From Lactobacillus acidophilus (GTDB taxonomy: Bacteria; Bacillota; Bacilli; Lactobacillales; Lactobacillaceae): DNA of 64,000 nucleotides. A program made the position numbers and the translations under genes. Numbering within the stretch: position 1 is the stretch's first letter; the number at the start of each line of letters is the position of its first letter. The DNA lies in NCBI RefSeq assembly GCF_034298135.1, contig NZ_CP139575.1:1240001-1304000 (forward strand), in the 5' to 3' direction. The notes under the pieces were generated by a model that did no database searches, was not told the origin of the DNA, and saw only the letters and a list, made by a program, of their open reading frames with translations. Below, one piece after another: positions 16,775 through 26,401 of the stretch.

Positions 16775-18400
16775 TTAATTATAAATCTTTTCCACTTGTT
16801 CTTGAATACTACTTTTATCCAAAAATTCATCATAGGTTGTGTCTTGTCGACTAACAATTCCCCTAGGACCTACTTCAATAATATGGTTAGCAATAGTTTG
16901 AATAAATTCATGGTCATGAGAAGTGAATAAAATGGAGCCTGGGTGGGAGACCAATGCATCATTTAATGCGGTGATTGATTCCAAATCAAGGTGATTAGTT
17001 GGATCATCCATAATCAATACATTAGCAGGTTCAAGCATCATACGAGATAACTGACAACGAACCTTTTCCCCACCGGAAAGAACTTTAATCTTCTTTTCAA
17101 TTTCTTCACCGCTAAAGAGCATTCTACCTAAAAATCCTCTAAGGAAGGTATTGTCATCTTGTTCCTTAGTAGCATATTGTCTTAACCAATCTAAGATAGT
17201 TAAATCATCATTATTGAAGTTAGCATTTAAATCACGTGACATGTAGTTAAAGGCAGTAGTTTGACCCCATGTAACACTACCTGTATCGGGCTCAATCTTA
17301 CCGGCAATGATATCAAGCAAAGCAGTCGCAGCTAAAGAGTTGCGTGACAAAAACGCTACCTTATCTCCTGGACGAACGATAAATGAAACATTGTCCAAAA
17401 TCTTTTCGCCGTCAACTGAATAAGAAACGTTTTCCACTTTAACCAAGTCGTTACCAAGATCACGGTGCATTTCAAATTTTACAAATGGATACTTACGAGA
17501 AGATGGTTTAATATCGTCTAAAGTAATCTTATCCAGTTGCTTCTTACGTGAAGTAGCTTGACGTGATTTAGAAGCATTAGCTGAAAAACGAGCAATAAAT
17601 TCTTGTAATTGCTTAATCTTTTCTTCCTTCTTAGCATTTTGGTTAGCTGCAAGTTCATTAGCCAGCTTACTTGATTCATACCAGAAATCGTAATTACCAA
17701 CATAAAGTTGAATCTTGCCACGATCGACATCACACATTTCCGTACATACTTGATTTAAGAAGTGACGGTCGTGGGAAACAACGATCACAATGTTAGGATA
17801 ATCAGCCAAAAAGTTTTCAAGCCACTCAACAGTGTGCACATCAAGACCGTTAGTTGGTTCGTCAAGTAAAAGAATATCGGGGTTGCCAAATAATGCTTGT
17901 GCAAGAAGCACTTTAACCTTTTCAGATTCTGGCAATTCTTTCATAAGTACTTGATGTTCATCTTCAGGAATACCTAAAGATTGGAGCAGCTTCGAAGCAT
18001 CGGCTTCGGCATTCCAACCATCAAGTTCGGCAAATTTACTTTCCAGTTCCGCTGCTTTTACACCATCTTCATCACCAAAATCAGGCTTTGCGTAAAGAGC
18101 ATCTTTTTCCTTCATTACCTGGTAAAGTTCTTTATGCCCTTGAATTACGGTGTCCATAACAGTGAAATCATCAAAAGCAAAGTGATCCTGATTCAAGCTA
18201 GACATACGTTCATTAGGATCGATACTAATTGAACCAGTTGTTGGATCAAGCTTACCTTCTAATAATTTAAGAAAAGTTGACTTGCCGGCACCATTTGCCC
18301 CAATTACGCCATAGCAATTACCAGGAGTAAATTTCAAGTTTACATCTTCATAAAGTGTTCGACCACCAAATTTAAGACTTAAGTCGGATACTGTAATCAA
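16775..18400 (-). CDS. ABC-F family ATPase (YkpA/YbiT-like)
   Basis: 541 residues, two ATPase domains and no membrane helices. Domain 1: Walker A GANGAGKST (about 35-43), Walker B ILLLDEPTNGLD. Linker rich in Lys/Gln (about 245-290). Domain 2: signature LSGGEKVR and Walker B VLIMDDPTNHLD; its Walker A region is altered (LSRNSLAATALLD), a known feature of the YkpA/YbiT-type branch. The first domain's signature is also weak (LPESEKVK). ABC-F proteins act on the ribosome E site to rescue or tune translation. Single gene between terminators. Confidence 0.9.
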   Translation of the reverse strand: MITVSDLSLKFGGRTLYEDVNLKFTPGNCYGVIGANGAGKSTFLKLLEGKLDPTTGSISIDPNERMSSLNQDHFAFDDFTVMDTVIQGHKELYQVMKEKDALYAKPDFGDEDGVKAAELESKFAELDGWNAEADASKLLQSLGIPEDEHQVLMKELPESEKVKVLLAQALFGNPDILLLDEPTNGLDVHTVEWLENFLADYPNIVIVVSHDRHFLNQVCTEMCDVDRGKIQLYVGNYDFWYESSKLANELAANQNAKKEEKIKQLQEFIARFSANASKSRQATSRKKQLDKITLDDIKPSSRKYPFVKFEMHRDLGNDLVKVENVSYSVDGEKILDNVSFIVRPGDKVAFLSRNSLAATALLDIIAGKIEPDTGSVTWGQTTAFNYMSRDLNANFNNDDLTILDWLRQYATKEQDDNTFLRGFLGRMLFSGEEIEKKIKVLSGGEKVRCQLSRMMLEPANVLIMDDPTNHLDLESITALNDALVSHPGSILFTSHDHEFIQTIANHIIEVGPRGIVSRQDTTYDEFLDKSSIQEQVEKIYN

Positions 18401-18446
18401 TCGTCATACCTCACTTTTAAAATATAAAATAATGTATAAGTATACT

Positions 18447-18486
18447 AAAAAAGCAGTCCCCAATAAATAGGAAAACTGCTTTTTTA
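18447..18486. terminator. Terminator after the M42 peptidase gene
   Basis: AAAAAAGCAGT / ACTGCTTTTTT hairpin between the ABC-F start region and the peptidase stop; works for the minus-strand peptidase gene. Confidence 0.8.
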
Positions 18487-18493
18487 ATGATAA

Positions 18494-19576
18494 TTAAAAC
18501 TTCTTGAAACTATCCAACTTTTCCTGGGTAATATCACGGATAATTGCAGTAGCCAAATCTACAGAAGCCTTGAAGTCCTTATAGCTACTGAAGCAATATG
18601 GTGAGTGTTCATAACGAACTGGGATACCGATAACAATAGTTGGTGCACCGTTTTCGTAGTAAATTGCGGCACCATCTTGTCCACCACCGGTTCTAACTGA
18701 ACGAGTGTATGGAATGTTGTTCTTGTCAGCTAGGTCGCAAGCATATTGTTGGAACTTAGGATTTGGCAAGAAAGTAGTATCCATATCACGTAACATTGGT
18801 CCCCGCTTTAAACCAGTTTGAGAAAGCCAGTCCGGAGTAAAAGTATCATCTGCTGGACAGCTTTCAAGCACAATACATAGATCTGGCTTAACTTTTCTAG
18901 CAGTTACGTAAGCTCCGCGAAGCCCTACTTCCTCTTGACTAGACAAGGCTGCCACAACATCAAAGTTAGTTTCTTCATCCTTTAAATTATCCAAAACATC
19001 AATCATTGCTCCAGCACCGAAACGATCATCGAAGTCTTTACCAAAGAATAACCCTGATTTTTCATGATATTCACACTTAACATCGACAAAGATTGGACAG
19101 CCCGTATCGATCTTATAATCATTAATGGTTTCTTCGCGGCTACTTGAACCAACATCAATTGACATATCTGCTACATCAGGGACATTATTTCTTTCAGCAA
19201 CAGTCATAAAATGTGGTGGTTTAGTAGCTACAACGCCAGGGATATATTCACCATCACGATTTCTCACCTTCACTTTTAGAGCAGGAATGTTGTATTTTAC
19301 CCAACCACCAAGTGGCACAAATTTAATTAAACCATTTGGACGAACAGCTTGAGTAATAAAACCAACAGCATCTGAGTGTGCATCAAGTTGAATTACTGGG
19401 CGATTGCCTTTATTTTCCTTCTTTGCTGCATATACATTCAGCATCCCGTCAGTCTCAATATTGGCAGTTTTTTCTGCGTAGCTAATAAAAAGTTTAACGA
19501 ATTCTTCTTCAAAGCCAGATGTAGCATTAGCATCTGAAAAATCTTTAAGCATCTCAATTTCTTGTGCTTTTTCCAT
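18494..19576 (-). CDS. M42-family aminopeptidase
   Basis: 360 residues. M42 (glutamyl aminopeptidase/FrvX) metal ligands are visible: LDAHSDAVGF (His, Asp), GKDFDDRFGAGAM (bridging Asp), SSQEEVGLRG (catalytic Glu plus ligand Glu), VLESCPAD and the C-terminal GIPVRYEHSPY (His). This is the binuclear-metal peptidase pattern. Such enzymes are cytoplasmic multimers that trim small peptides, useful in milk or gut peptide utilisation. The ATG has AAAGGAGAAAAAG upstream. Single gene. Confidence 0.93.
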   Translation of the reverse strand: MEKAQEIEMLKDFSDANATSGFEEEFVKLFISYAEKTANIETDGMLNVYAAKKENKGNRPVIQLDAHSDAVGFITQAVRPNGLIKFVPLGGWVKYNIPALKVKVRNRDGEYIPGVVATKPPHFMTVAERNNVPDVADMSIDVGSSSREETINDYKIDTGCPIFVDVKCEYHEKSGLFFGKDFDDRFGAGAMIDVLDNLKDEETNFDVVAALSSQEEVGLRGAYVTARKVKPDLCIVLESCPADDTFTPDWLSQTGLKRGPMLRDMDTTFLPNPKFQQYACDLADKNNIPYTRSVRTGGGQDGAAIYYENGAPTIVIGIPVRYEHSPYCFSSYKDFKASVDLATAIIRDITQEKLDSFKKF

Positions 19577-19612
19577 CTTTTTCTCCTTTATCGATCATTT
19601 GTATTTATTATC

Positions 19613-20551
19613 TCAAAGTTTAATTAAAGTAGCTAAAAAGATAATTAATGGAATAGTAGCTACCGCACTTAATGTAGAAAGACACATCAACTTAGTTGGA
19701 AACTTTACATCATAGTCACTAATCAAACTAAATAAAACGACAACACCAGCTACAGGACAGGCAGCCATAATTAACATAGTTATTTTAGCAGTATAACTAA
19801 GTGGCATTAAAAGTAATATTCCTAAAATAAGTAATGGAAAGATGATATTTCTAACTAAAACGCCGCTCCAGGCCAAGCGATCATGCCAATCATTTTTCAA
19901 ATCAATCGCACCTAAATTTGTACCAATGACGATCATACTTAATGGCGTATTAATATCGGCAATATAATTCATTGGAGTTGCAATCAAATCTGGAATCTTA
20001 AATTGAGTTACAAACAAAAGCAATCCAATCACTGCAGCAATAATATTGGGATTAAGAACAGCTTGACGTACCTGCTGATCAAAAGAATGATGCTTATCTT
20101 GAAACATGCTGATGCCATGCGTCCACATAAAAATATTGTAGACGATTAAATATGGGACAGCGAAGAATACGCCGTTAGTACCTAAAATTGCCTGTACAAG
20201 CGGAATCCCCATAAAACCTGCGTTAGTATAGGTACCTGCATAACGCAAAATCGTTCTTTTTTGCTCATCTGCCACAGTCTTTTTATTAAAAATACCAGCA
20301 CTAAGTAAAATTTTAAAGATGAATAAAAATGCAACCAGAGCAAAAAGCACACCAAATCCCACTAATCTTGCATATGTAAATTTTTGTTTAAAAGAATTGA
20401 TAATTAAACACGGGGAAACAATATAAAGTAATAAATTAGTTAAATCCTTGGCCGTTTGTGTGTGAATGAATTCAACTTTATAACATAGCCAGCCGATCGT
20501 CATTAGGATAAACATAATAATGACCTGCTTAGTCGGAATAATAAATGCCAC
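19613..20551 (-). CDS. AEC-family transporter
   Basis: 312 residues with about ten hydrophobic helices in two halves. Matches the auxin efflux carrier/malonate transporter (AEC) family: N-terminal KQVIIMFILMTIGWL and the NAGFMGIPLVQAI motif near residue 117 (unwound helix with Gly/Pro), and NTPLSMIVIGTNLG around 205. In lactobacilli such carriers move organic acids such as malate or lactate; the substrate cannot be read here. It follows the M42 gene's start region by 36 bases on the same strand, so the two may be co-transcribed. Confidence 0.88.
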   Translation of the reverse strand: MAFIIPTKQVIIMFILMTIGWLCYKVEFIHTQTAKDLTNLLLYIVSPCLIINSFKQKFTYARLVGFGVLFALVAFLFIFKILLSAGIFNKKTVADEQKRTILRYAGTYTNAGFMGIPLVQAILGTNGVFFAVPYLIVYNIFMWTHGISMFQDKHHSFDQQVRQAVLNPNIIAAVIGLLLFVTQFKIPDLIATPMNYIADINTPLSMIVIGTNLGAIDLKNDWHDRLAWSGVLVRNIIFPLLILGILLLMPLSYTAKITMLIMAACPVAGVVVLFSLISDYDVKFPTKLMCLSTLSAVATIPLIIFLATLIKL

Positions 20552-20651
20552 TGTATCAACATCCTTTCATTATTGAACCTATTTCTACTATAATGTTCTA
20601 TCTATTTATTGTCTATTTTTGATACTATTGAGACAAGGGGAGGAGTTTATT

Positions 20652-21857
20652 TTGAAAGAAAAACCCATTTGGAAGCGTAATTTATCTGTCTTATCAATTG
20701 CGGTCTTTATTGCAGGGATCGCTTTTTCAGAAATTATGCCTTTTTTATCGTTATACATTAACACGTTAGGTAATTTCTCTCACCAACAACTTAGTTTCTG
20801 GTCTGGGATAGTTTATTCTGGTACGTTCATTGTTTCAGCAATCGTCTCTCCTTGGTGGGGCAAATTAGCTGATAAAAAAGGACGCAAGCCGATGATCTTA
20901 CGAGCTGGAATTGGAATGTCGCTTGTAATAGCTAGTATGGGACTAGTGCAAAATGTTTGGCAACTACTTTTACTCAGAATGTTGCAAGGGGTATTTGCCG
21001 GTTTTATTTCCAACTCCAATGCGTTAGTAGCTACCGAAACACCTAAAATAAATTCTGGCCAGGCTTTAGGGACTATCGCTTCAGCTACCACTGCCGGAAC
21101 TTTGCTTGGACCGCTTGTTGGTGGTGCTTTAACTTCTATTTTTTCATACCGAATTACCTTTATGATCACTGGCGGCTTGCTTTTAATCTGCTCAATTTTA
21201 GTATTATTCTTTGTTCATGAAGATGACTTCAAGCCAGTCACTACTAAAAAATTGGATAAAGCAAGTGGTGTAATCAAGTCGCTTCGTTCACCTCATTTAA
21301 TTTTTGGCTTATTATTAACCACCTTAATTATTCAAGCAGCTAACAATTCAATTAATCCAATTGTTTCACTCTATGTACGTCAATTACTTAATGACCACGG
21401 CAATGTTGTTTTTATTTCCGGTATCATTGCTGCTCTTCCTGGGATTGCCACATTTTTAGTAGCATCCCACTTTGGCGCACTTGGTGATAAAATTGGCACT
21501 CATAAAATCATTGTTGCCGGCTTCATCGCAGCATCAATTTTCTTTTTCTTAACGGCTTTTGTACAAAACACAGTCGAATTAGGAATTTTGCGCTTTTTGG
21601 TTGGCTTTTCTGATGCTTGCTTATTCCCTCAAGTTCAAACGATGTTAACTAAAAACTCTCCTGCCGCTGTAACGGGTCGTATTTTTTCATGGAATCAGTC
21701 AGCCATGTATATTGGAAATATTGTGGGCCCGCTACTAGGATCATTTGTATCAGGGATGTTTAACTATAGTATGGTCTTTATTGTCACTACAGTAATTGTG
21801 CTGATCAATCTACTTCTTTTCAGAATCAATGTCATTCAAAATTTGGCAAAAAAATAA
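20652..21857 (+). CDS. MFS multidrug exporter (12 helices)
   Basis: 401 residues starting with TTG at 20652, selected because GGGGAGGAG lies six bases upstream and the following residues (KEKPIWKRNLSVLS) match the family N-terminus; a frame from an ATG at 20619 would put the ribosome site inside the gene. Twelve hydrophobic helices. Motif A GKLADKKGRKPM between helices 2 and 3 and motif C-like AGTLLGPLVGG in helix 5 mark a drug:H+ antiporter (DHA1) like LmrP/MdtG. Single gene, divergent from the AEC gene and convergent with the next exporter. Confidence 0.9.
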   Translation: MKEKPIWKRNLSVLSIAVFIAGIAFSEIMPFLSLYINTLGNFSHQQLSFWSGIVYSGTFIVSAIVSPWWGKLADKKGRKPMILRAGIGMSLVIASMGLVQNVWQLLLLRMLQGVFAGFISNSNALVATETPKINSGQALGTIASATTAGTLLGPLVGGALTSIFSYRITFMITGGLLLICSILVLFFVHEDDFKPVTTKKLDKASGVIKSLRSPHLIFGLLLTTLIIQAANNSINPIVSLYVRQLLNDHGNVVFISGIIAALPGIATFLVASHFGALGDKIGTHKIIVAGFIAASIFFFLTAFVQNTVELGILRFLVGFSDACLFPQVQTMLTKNSPAAVTGRIFSWNQSAMYIGNIVGPLLGSFVSGMFNYSMVFIVTTVIVLINLLLFRINVIQNLAKK

Positions 21858-21884
21858 AGCTTGAGCTAGCTCAAGCTTTTTATT
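21857..21884. terminator. Bidirectional terminator between two exporters
   Basis: AAGCTTGAGCT / AGCTCAAGCTT perfect inverted repeat followed by TTTTATT, between convergent genes. Confidence 0.9.
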
Positions 21885-23349
21885 CTGCCACCTTTTTAGC
21901 TTCTTTGCGATTATAAATAAAGTTAATGACATATGCGCAGACCACTAAGAATAAAGCAACACACATAATCTCAATAATTCCCGAATGGAAAATTGTCCGC
22001 ATTGTTGGCAACATTGCAGTCGGTAAACTCTTAGCTGACTCTGCATCACTCAACTTATTCATCATGGTCATAGTAATACCACGGTGACCCGCGATTCCTC
22101 TAGCTAGAGCCAAGTTCATGATTACTCCATAAATGGCCGCCATGATCGTTTGAGCCAAAATTCTAATCAAAAAACTAAGCGAAGTTGCTGGTGCCATGTC
22201 TTTTTCACTAGCATCAATCTGTACCTTAATCTGCAAAATAACAAAAATCGAACCAACACCTAACCCAGAAAAAGCCGCAATAAGCATTAAAATCCAATAT
22301 GAAGTATTTAGCGGTACTAAAATCAACCCTAAAATGGTAATTGCAATCAAAGTAAAATCAACGATTAACAAATGATAATTACTAAAACGTCGCAAGAAAT
22401 ATGGTGCAGTCTGCGAACCGGCAATATCTAAGATCGAGTTAGGAATTAAAGTCATTCCCCCAATTAAGGCAGATGTACCTAAAATAGCCTGTGACCACAT
22501 TGGTAAATAAGTATTGACGGCAATATATGCACCCCATGCTAAAGCAAACAATACAAAGTCGCCGACAAGTGCTTTATTAAGAAAAACACTTAGGGGAACA
22601 ATGGGACTCTTCGCTTTTTTCTCAATAAAAATAAAGCTAATAAGCAAAATAATACCCACAATGACAAATAAAGCAACCATTACGTTACTTGCTAAGCCTA
22701 ACATCTGAATACCAATCAAAAAGCAGGTCAACCCTGCAATCAAAGTAAAGGCACCCATTTTGTCAAACTGTACTTTTTCTTTAGACTTATGGGCATCGCG
22801 ATAAAAGGCAATACTTAAAATAATTGAAATAAGTCCTAATGGTACGTTGATATAAAAGACCCAATGCCAAGAAAGTGCATCAACGATCCAGCCACCAACT
22901 AAGGGTCCAGCAATACATGCCGCACTAAAGCTAGCAGCGATATAACTCAAAATAACCGTTCTTCGTTTAATATTAGGATAGATAAAGCCGACAATAACAT
23001 AGGGAAGAGAGCCCATGCCGCCAGCTCCTACTCCCATTAACACCCGGGAAATGAGGAAGAAGTAAATATCAGGTGCCACCCCTTCAAGTACCGATCCTAA
23101 AATAAAGAGCACTAGCGAAAGTTCAAAAGCAAATTTATTACCCATTCTTTCACCTAATTTGCTCCAAATTGGCACTGAAACAGACATCCCTAGCAAGAAG
23201 CAGGCAACGATCCAGCCCATATATTGAATTCCATGTAGATCAGAAACGATTGCCGGAATTGCAGTATTAATAATGGTAGCGTCTAGTCCTGACATAATAT
23301 TGGCTAATAATAAGGACCACGTTACCATTGAAATTTGCTTTTTATTCAT
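21880..23349 (-). CDS. DHA2-family MFS exporter (14 helices, EmrB/QacA type)
   Basis: 489 residues and 14 hydrophobic helices. DHA2 features: GLDATIINTAIPAI in helix 1 (the D1 motif), motif A WSKLGERMGNK, and motif C GPLVGGWIVDALSWHWVFYIN. It exports drugs or toxic compounds with protons. AGGGTGAG is a good ribosome site. A close paralogue lies at 33470-34936, and both share the unusual C-terminal extracytoplasmic loop MTMMNKLSDAESAKSLP / MAMMNKLSDAKSARLLP. A possible promoter TTGCAT-N17-TTTACA lies just upstream. Confidence 0.92.
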   Translation of the reverse strand: MNKKQISMVTWSLLLANIMSGLDATIINTAIPAIVSDLHGIQYMGWIVACFLLGMSVSVPIWSKLGERMGNKFAFELSLVLFILGSVLEGVAPDIYFFLISRVLMGVGAGGMGSLPYVIVGFIYPNIKRRTVILSYIAASFSAACIAGPLVGGWIVDALSWHWVFYINVPLGLISIILSIAFYRDAHKSKEKVQFDKMGAFTLIAGLTCFLIGIQMLGLASNVMVALFVIVGIILLISFIFIEKKAKSPIVPLSVFLNKALVGDFVLFALAWGAYIAVNTYLPMWSQAILGTSALIGGMTLIPNSILDIAGSQTAPYFLRRFSNYHLLIVDFTLIAITILGLILVPLNTSYWILMLIAAFSGLGVGSIFVILQIKVQIDASEKDMAPATSLSFLIRILAQTIMAAIYGVIMNLALARGIAGHRGITMTMMNKLSDAESAKSLPTAMLPTMRTIFHSGIIEIMCVALFLVVCAYVINFIYNRKEAKKVAE

Positions 23350-23474
23350 TCAATCTCACCCTTTTACTTGTAAAGTTAACTAAAACTAGTATGCAAGATT
23401 TCCTCTATTTTTGTCAAAGCAGTAAGCGATTTCATGATAAACTAAAATCATCAAAATTAAGGGAGAAATTTTTT

Positions 23475-24265
23475 ATGATTAAATTAATTTCTGTCGACAT
23501 GGATGGAACGTTTTTAAACTCAAAAAGCAAATACAATGAAGTTAGATTTAAGAAAATTCATGATCTGCTTAATAAAAAAGGCATTCATTTTGTCGTAGCT
23601 AGCGGCAACCAGTATTATCAGCTCAAAGACTTTTTCACCAATTACAATGACATTGACTATGTTGCCGAAAATGGCGCGCTAATTCGAAACTCAGAAAAAG
23701 TTTACGCAGTTCATTCTTATTCTACCGAAGCTGTTAAAAAATCGAAAAGTTCTTGTTTGATCAAGTTCCTAACCTTAACTTCTTAGTCTGCGGTGAAAAG
23801 ACAGCGTATGGGCTTGATATTTTACCAGAAAAATATTTTAAGATGTCCAGCCACTACTATCATCGTTTGGAAAAAGTTAAGTCTTTCAGTGATATCCATG
23901 ACAAGATTCTAAAATTTGCCATTGAATGTCCTGTTGAAAAGACTGACTACTTCATTCAACTTTTCAAAGACAAATTAAATCAATATAGCGATGTTACTAG
24001 TAGCGGCCATGGGGATATCGATATTATTCAACCAGGGATTCACAAAGCTAATGGCTTAAAAGAATTAGGTGATATCTTAGACATTAAGTTAAGCGAAATG
24101 TGTGCCTTCGGTGATGGCGGCAATGACTTAGAAATGATCCGCGAAGTTGGCGATGGCGTTGTGATGAAGAACGCTGTTCCCGCTCTACTTGAAGTGGCTA
24201 ACCACGTTACAGATACTAACGATGAAGAAGGCGTTTTGAACTATATTGAAAAGAACATTTTGTAG
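23475..24265 (+). pseudogene. Cof-type HAD phosphatase, split by a one-base frameshift
   Basis: The first 88 codons or so encode the HAD motif I DMDGTFL and the usual cap-region start (VVASGNQYYQLKDFF); the frame then closes at 23786. The rest of the protein, with motif IV GDGGNDLEMI and the C-terminus, continues in another frame to 24265. Adding one A to the A6 run at 23736-23741 restores KKIEKFLFDQVPNLNFL and a normal length of about 263 residues. Either a real inactivation, a slippage site, or a sequence error in a homopolymer. Family: sugar/flavin phosphate phosphatases (Cof/YidA). Confidence 0.85.
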
Positions 24266-24273
24266 GATAAATC

Positions 24274-24302
24274 TTGACAATATCCGCATTTGCTAGTTTA
24301 AT
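24274..24302 (+). promoter_or_regulatory. Promoter of the pyrR-uraA operon
   Basis: TTGACA (24274-24279), 17-base spacer, TTTAAT (24297-24302). The predicted start is just upstream of the PyrR-binding site. Confidence 0.75.
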
Positions 24303-24329
24303 ATAAGAAAAAATATAGTGATGACCTTT

Positions 24330-24437
24330 AAAATTAGTCCCGTGAGGCTAAGAAGGAAATCTGCGTGTGCTAGTCTTTTTTGTGCTAGCAGAAACAGAAA
24401 GACCATCTTGGACTCAGTGTCCTTGGTGGTCTTTTTC
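24330..24437 (+). promoter_or_regulatory. PyrR RNA attenuator
   Basis: AGTCCCGTGAGGCT (24336-24349) fits the PyrR-binding consensus ARUCCNGNGAGGYU exactly. It is followed by a terminator at 24398-24436 (AAAGACCA / TGGTCTTT arms plus inner TTGGAC / GTCCTTGG pairs, then TTTTTC). With UMP, PyrR would hold the anti-antiterminator and transcription stops; without it the operon is read. Located 30 bases before pyrR. Confidence 0.95.
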
Positions 24438-24466
24438 TTTCGGTCATCTCCAGAAAGGAAAAATAT

Positions 24467-24997
24467 ATGGCAAAAGAAATTATTGATGCTATCAGTATGA
24501 AACGTGCCTTGATGCGAATGACCTATGAAATCATTGAACGTAATAAAGGTACTGAAAATCTAGTTTTAGTTGGGATCAAGACTCGTGGCCTTTATTTAGC
24601 ACAAAGAATTGCTAAAAATCTTAAGAATCTTGAAGGCGTTGACGTACCAGTTGGTGCAATCGATGTCTCACAATACCGTGATGATCTTCCTGAAAATGAA
24701 AAAGAGAAAATGATTCACAGCCAACAACTTGACTTCGATATTACTGATAAAAATGTAATCTTGGTCGACGATGTTTTATTTACTGGCCGAACAATCAGGG
24801 CCGGACTTGATGCAATCATGGATCAAGGTCGCCCAGCTAAGATCAACTTGGCTGTCCTCATCGATCGCGGTCACCGCGAATTGCCAGTCCGCCCTGACTT
24901 TATCGGCAAGAATATTCCTACAGCGTTAAATGAAGAAGTTAAAGTATCAATGACCGAAGTCGATGACAAAGACGGTATTGATATTACGAGCAAATAG
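24467..24997 (+). CDS. pyrR: PyrR bifunctional regulator / uracil phosphoribosyltransferase
   Basis: 176 residues, normal PyrR length. The PRPP-binding motif NVILVDDVLFTGRT at about residues 99-112 is the classic type I phosphoribosyltransferase loop, and the N-terminal KRALMRMTYEIIERN is conserved in PyrR. It binds the RNA leader at 24336-24349 in response to UMP/UTP and can also make UMP from uracil. First gene of an operon with the uracil permease; ribosome site AAAGGAAAAA. Confidence 0.97.
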   Translation: MAKEIIDAISMKRALMRMTYEIIERNKGTENLVLVGIKTRGLYLAQRIAKNLKNLEGVDVPVGAIDVSQYRDDLPENEKEKMIHSQQLDFDITDKNVILVDDVLFTGRTIRAGLDAIMDQGRPAKINLAVLIDRGHRELPVRPDFIGKNIPTALNEEVKVSMTEVDDKDGIDITSK

Positions 24998-25008
24998 GAG
25001 TGGTTAGA

Positions 25009-26343
25009 ATGAGTGGAAAAGAAAAGTTTAGAAACCCGGAAGCGATTTTAGACGTCTACGAAAAGCCTGAACTCGGTCAGGGCATACTGCTCTCCTTGCA
25101 GCACATGTTCGCCATGTTCGGTTCTACCGTTTTAGTTCCAATTTTAATCGGAATCAACCCAAGTATCGCTCTCCTTTCATCAGGTATCGGTACTTTGGTG
25201 CACATGATCTTAACCCGCTTTAAAATTCCAGCATACTTAGGTTCAAGTTTTGCCTTTGTAGCAACAATGCAAGCCTTAATGAAGGCTGACGGCTACCCTG
25301 CAGTTGCTCAAGGTGCGATTGCTTCTGGTTTAGTTTATGTAATCGTTGCCTTGGTCATCGCTAAAGTTGGTTCAGGCTGGGTTAACAAGGTTTTGCCACC
25401 AATTGTGGTTGGCCCAATTATCATCGTTATCGGTTTGTCGCTTGCAACTACTGCAGCTAACGATGCTATGATGAATCACGAAAAGTACGATTTAACTTAC
25501 TTCGGTGTTGCCATCTTTACTTTGGTAATGACTTTAATCTTCCAAATGTGCTTTAAGGGCTTCACTAGTCTAGTTTCAATCATGCTAGGAATTGTCTGTG
25601 GATATATTCTTGCTTGCTTCTTGGGTATTGTAGACTTTTCTGGCGTTGAAAAAGCAGCTTGGTTCTCAATGCCATCACTTGATGTAATGGGTATTAGTTA
25701 CCACTTCAAATGGTATCCAGCAGCCATTCTAGCTATGGCACCAATTGCCTTTGTTACGATGACTGAACACATGGGGCACATTATGGTGCTTAACTCACTT
25801 ACTAAGCGTGACTTCTTCAAGAATCCTGGCCTTCACAGAACAATGATGGGTGACGGTCTTTCAACAATTATTGCCGGCTTCATCGGTGGTCCTCCTACTA
25901 CTTCATATGGTGAAAATATTGGTGTTTTGGCAATGACTAAGGTTCACTCAGTATGGGTACTTGCAGGTGCTGCAGTTTGTGCGATCGTCTTCAGCTTCGT
26001 AGGTAAACTTGCCGCACTGATCGAATCAATTCCAATGCCAGTTATTGGTGGTATCTCATTCTTACTCTTTGGTACTATTGCCTCAAACGGTTTGAAGATT
26101 TTAGTTGATGATCAAATTGACTTTGGTGAAAAACGTAATATGTTGATTGCTTCAGTTATCTTGGTTATCGGTATCGGTGGTGCCTACTTACAACTTGGTA
26201 GTTTCCAATTAACTTCAGTTGCTCTTTCAACTATCATTGGTATGCTTTTGAACTGGTTATTACCTAAGAAGGCTGCTAGTGAAAAGGCACTTGAAGAAAA
26301 GAACAAGGAAAAGCAAAAACAAGACGGTAAGATTTATCAATAA
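25009..26343 (+). CDS. uraA: Uracil permease (NCS2 family)
   Basis: 444 residues from the ATG at 25009 (AGGAG eight bases before; a GTG three codons earlier overlaps that site). About 14 hydrophobic segments. NCS2/UraA features: LLSLQHMFAMFGSTVLVP at the N-terminus (helix 1 with QH), MTEHMGHI with the uracil-binding Glu (about residue 250), and GGPPTTSYGENIGV (the second substrate-binding signature with Glu). It imports uracil with protons. Eleven bases after pyrR and controlled with it by the PyrR attenuator. Confidence 0.95.
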   Translation: MSGKEKFRNPEAILDVYEKPELGQGILLSLQHMFAMFGSTVLVPILIGINPSIALLSSGIGTLVHMILTRFKIPAYLGSSFAFVATMQALMKADGYPAVAQGAIASGLVYVIVALVIAKVGSGWVNKVLPPIVVGPIIIVIGLSLATTAANDAMMNHEKYDLTYFGVAIFTLVMTLIFQMCFKGFTSLVSIMLGIVCGYILACFLGIVDFSGVEKAAWFSMPSLDVMGISYHFKWYPAAILAMAPIAFVTMTEHMGHIMVLNSLTKRDFFKNPGLHRTMMGDGLSTIIAGFIGGPPTTSYGENIGVLAMTKVHSVWVLAGAAVCAIVFSFVGKLAALIESIPMPVIGGISFLLFGTIASNGLKILVDDQIDFGEKRNMLIASVILVIGIGGAYLQLGSFQLTSVALSTIIGMLLNWLLPKKAASEKALEEKNKEKQKQDGKIYQ

Positions 26344-26367
26344 AGATATAAATTAACTGATTAACCA

Positions 26368-26401
26368 AAAAATAAGAGTTCCAATGGAACTCTTATTTTT
26401 G
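26368..26401. terminator. Bidirectional terminator after uraA
   Basis: AAAAATAAGAGTTCC / GGAACTCTTATTTTT hairpin with a short loop. It also covers the last codons of the broken ABC gene on the other strand. Nearly the same hairpin occurs at 28122-28154. Confidence 0.85.

Noticed and set aside
20573..20594. Promoter TTGAAC / TATAAT for the MFS exporter
   Set aside because: The spacing is only ten bases, too short for a sigma-A promoter; another -35 was not found.
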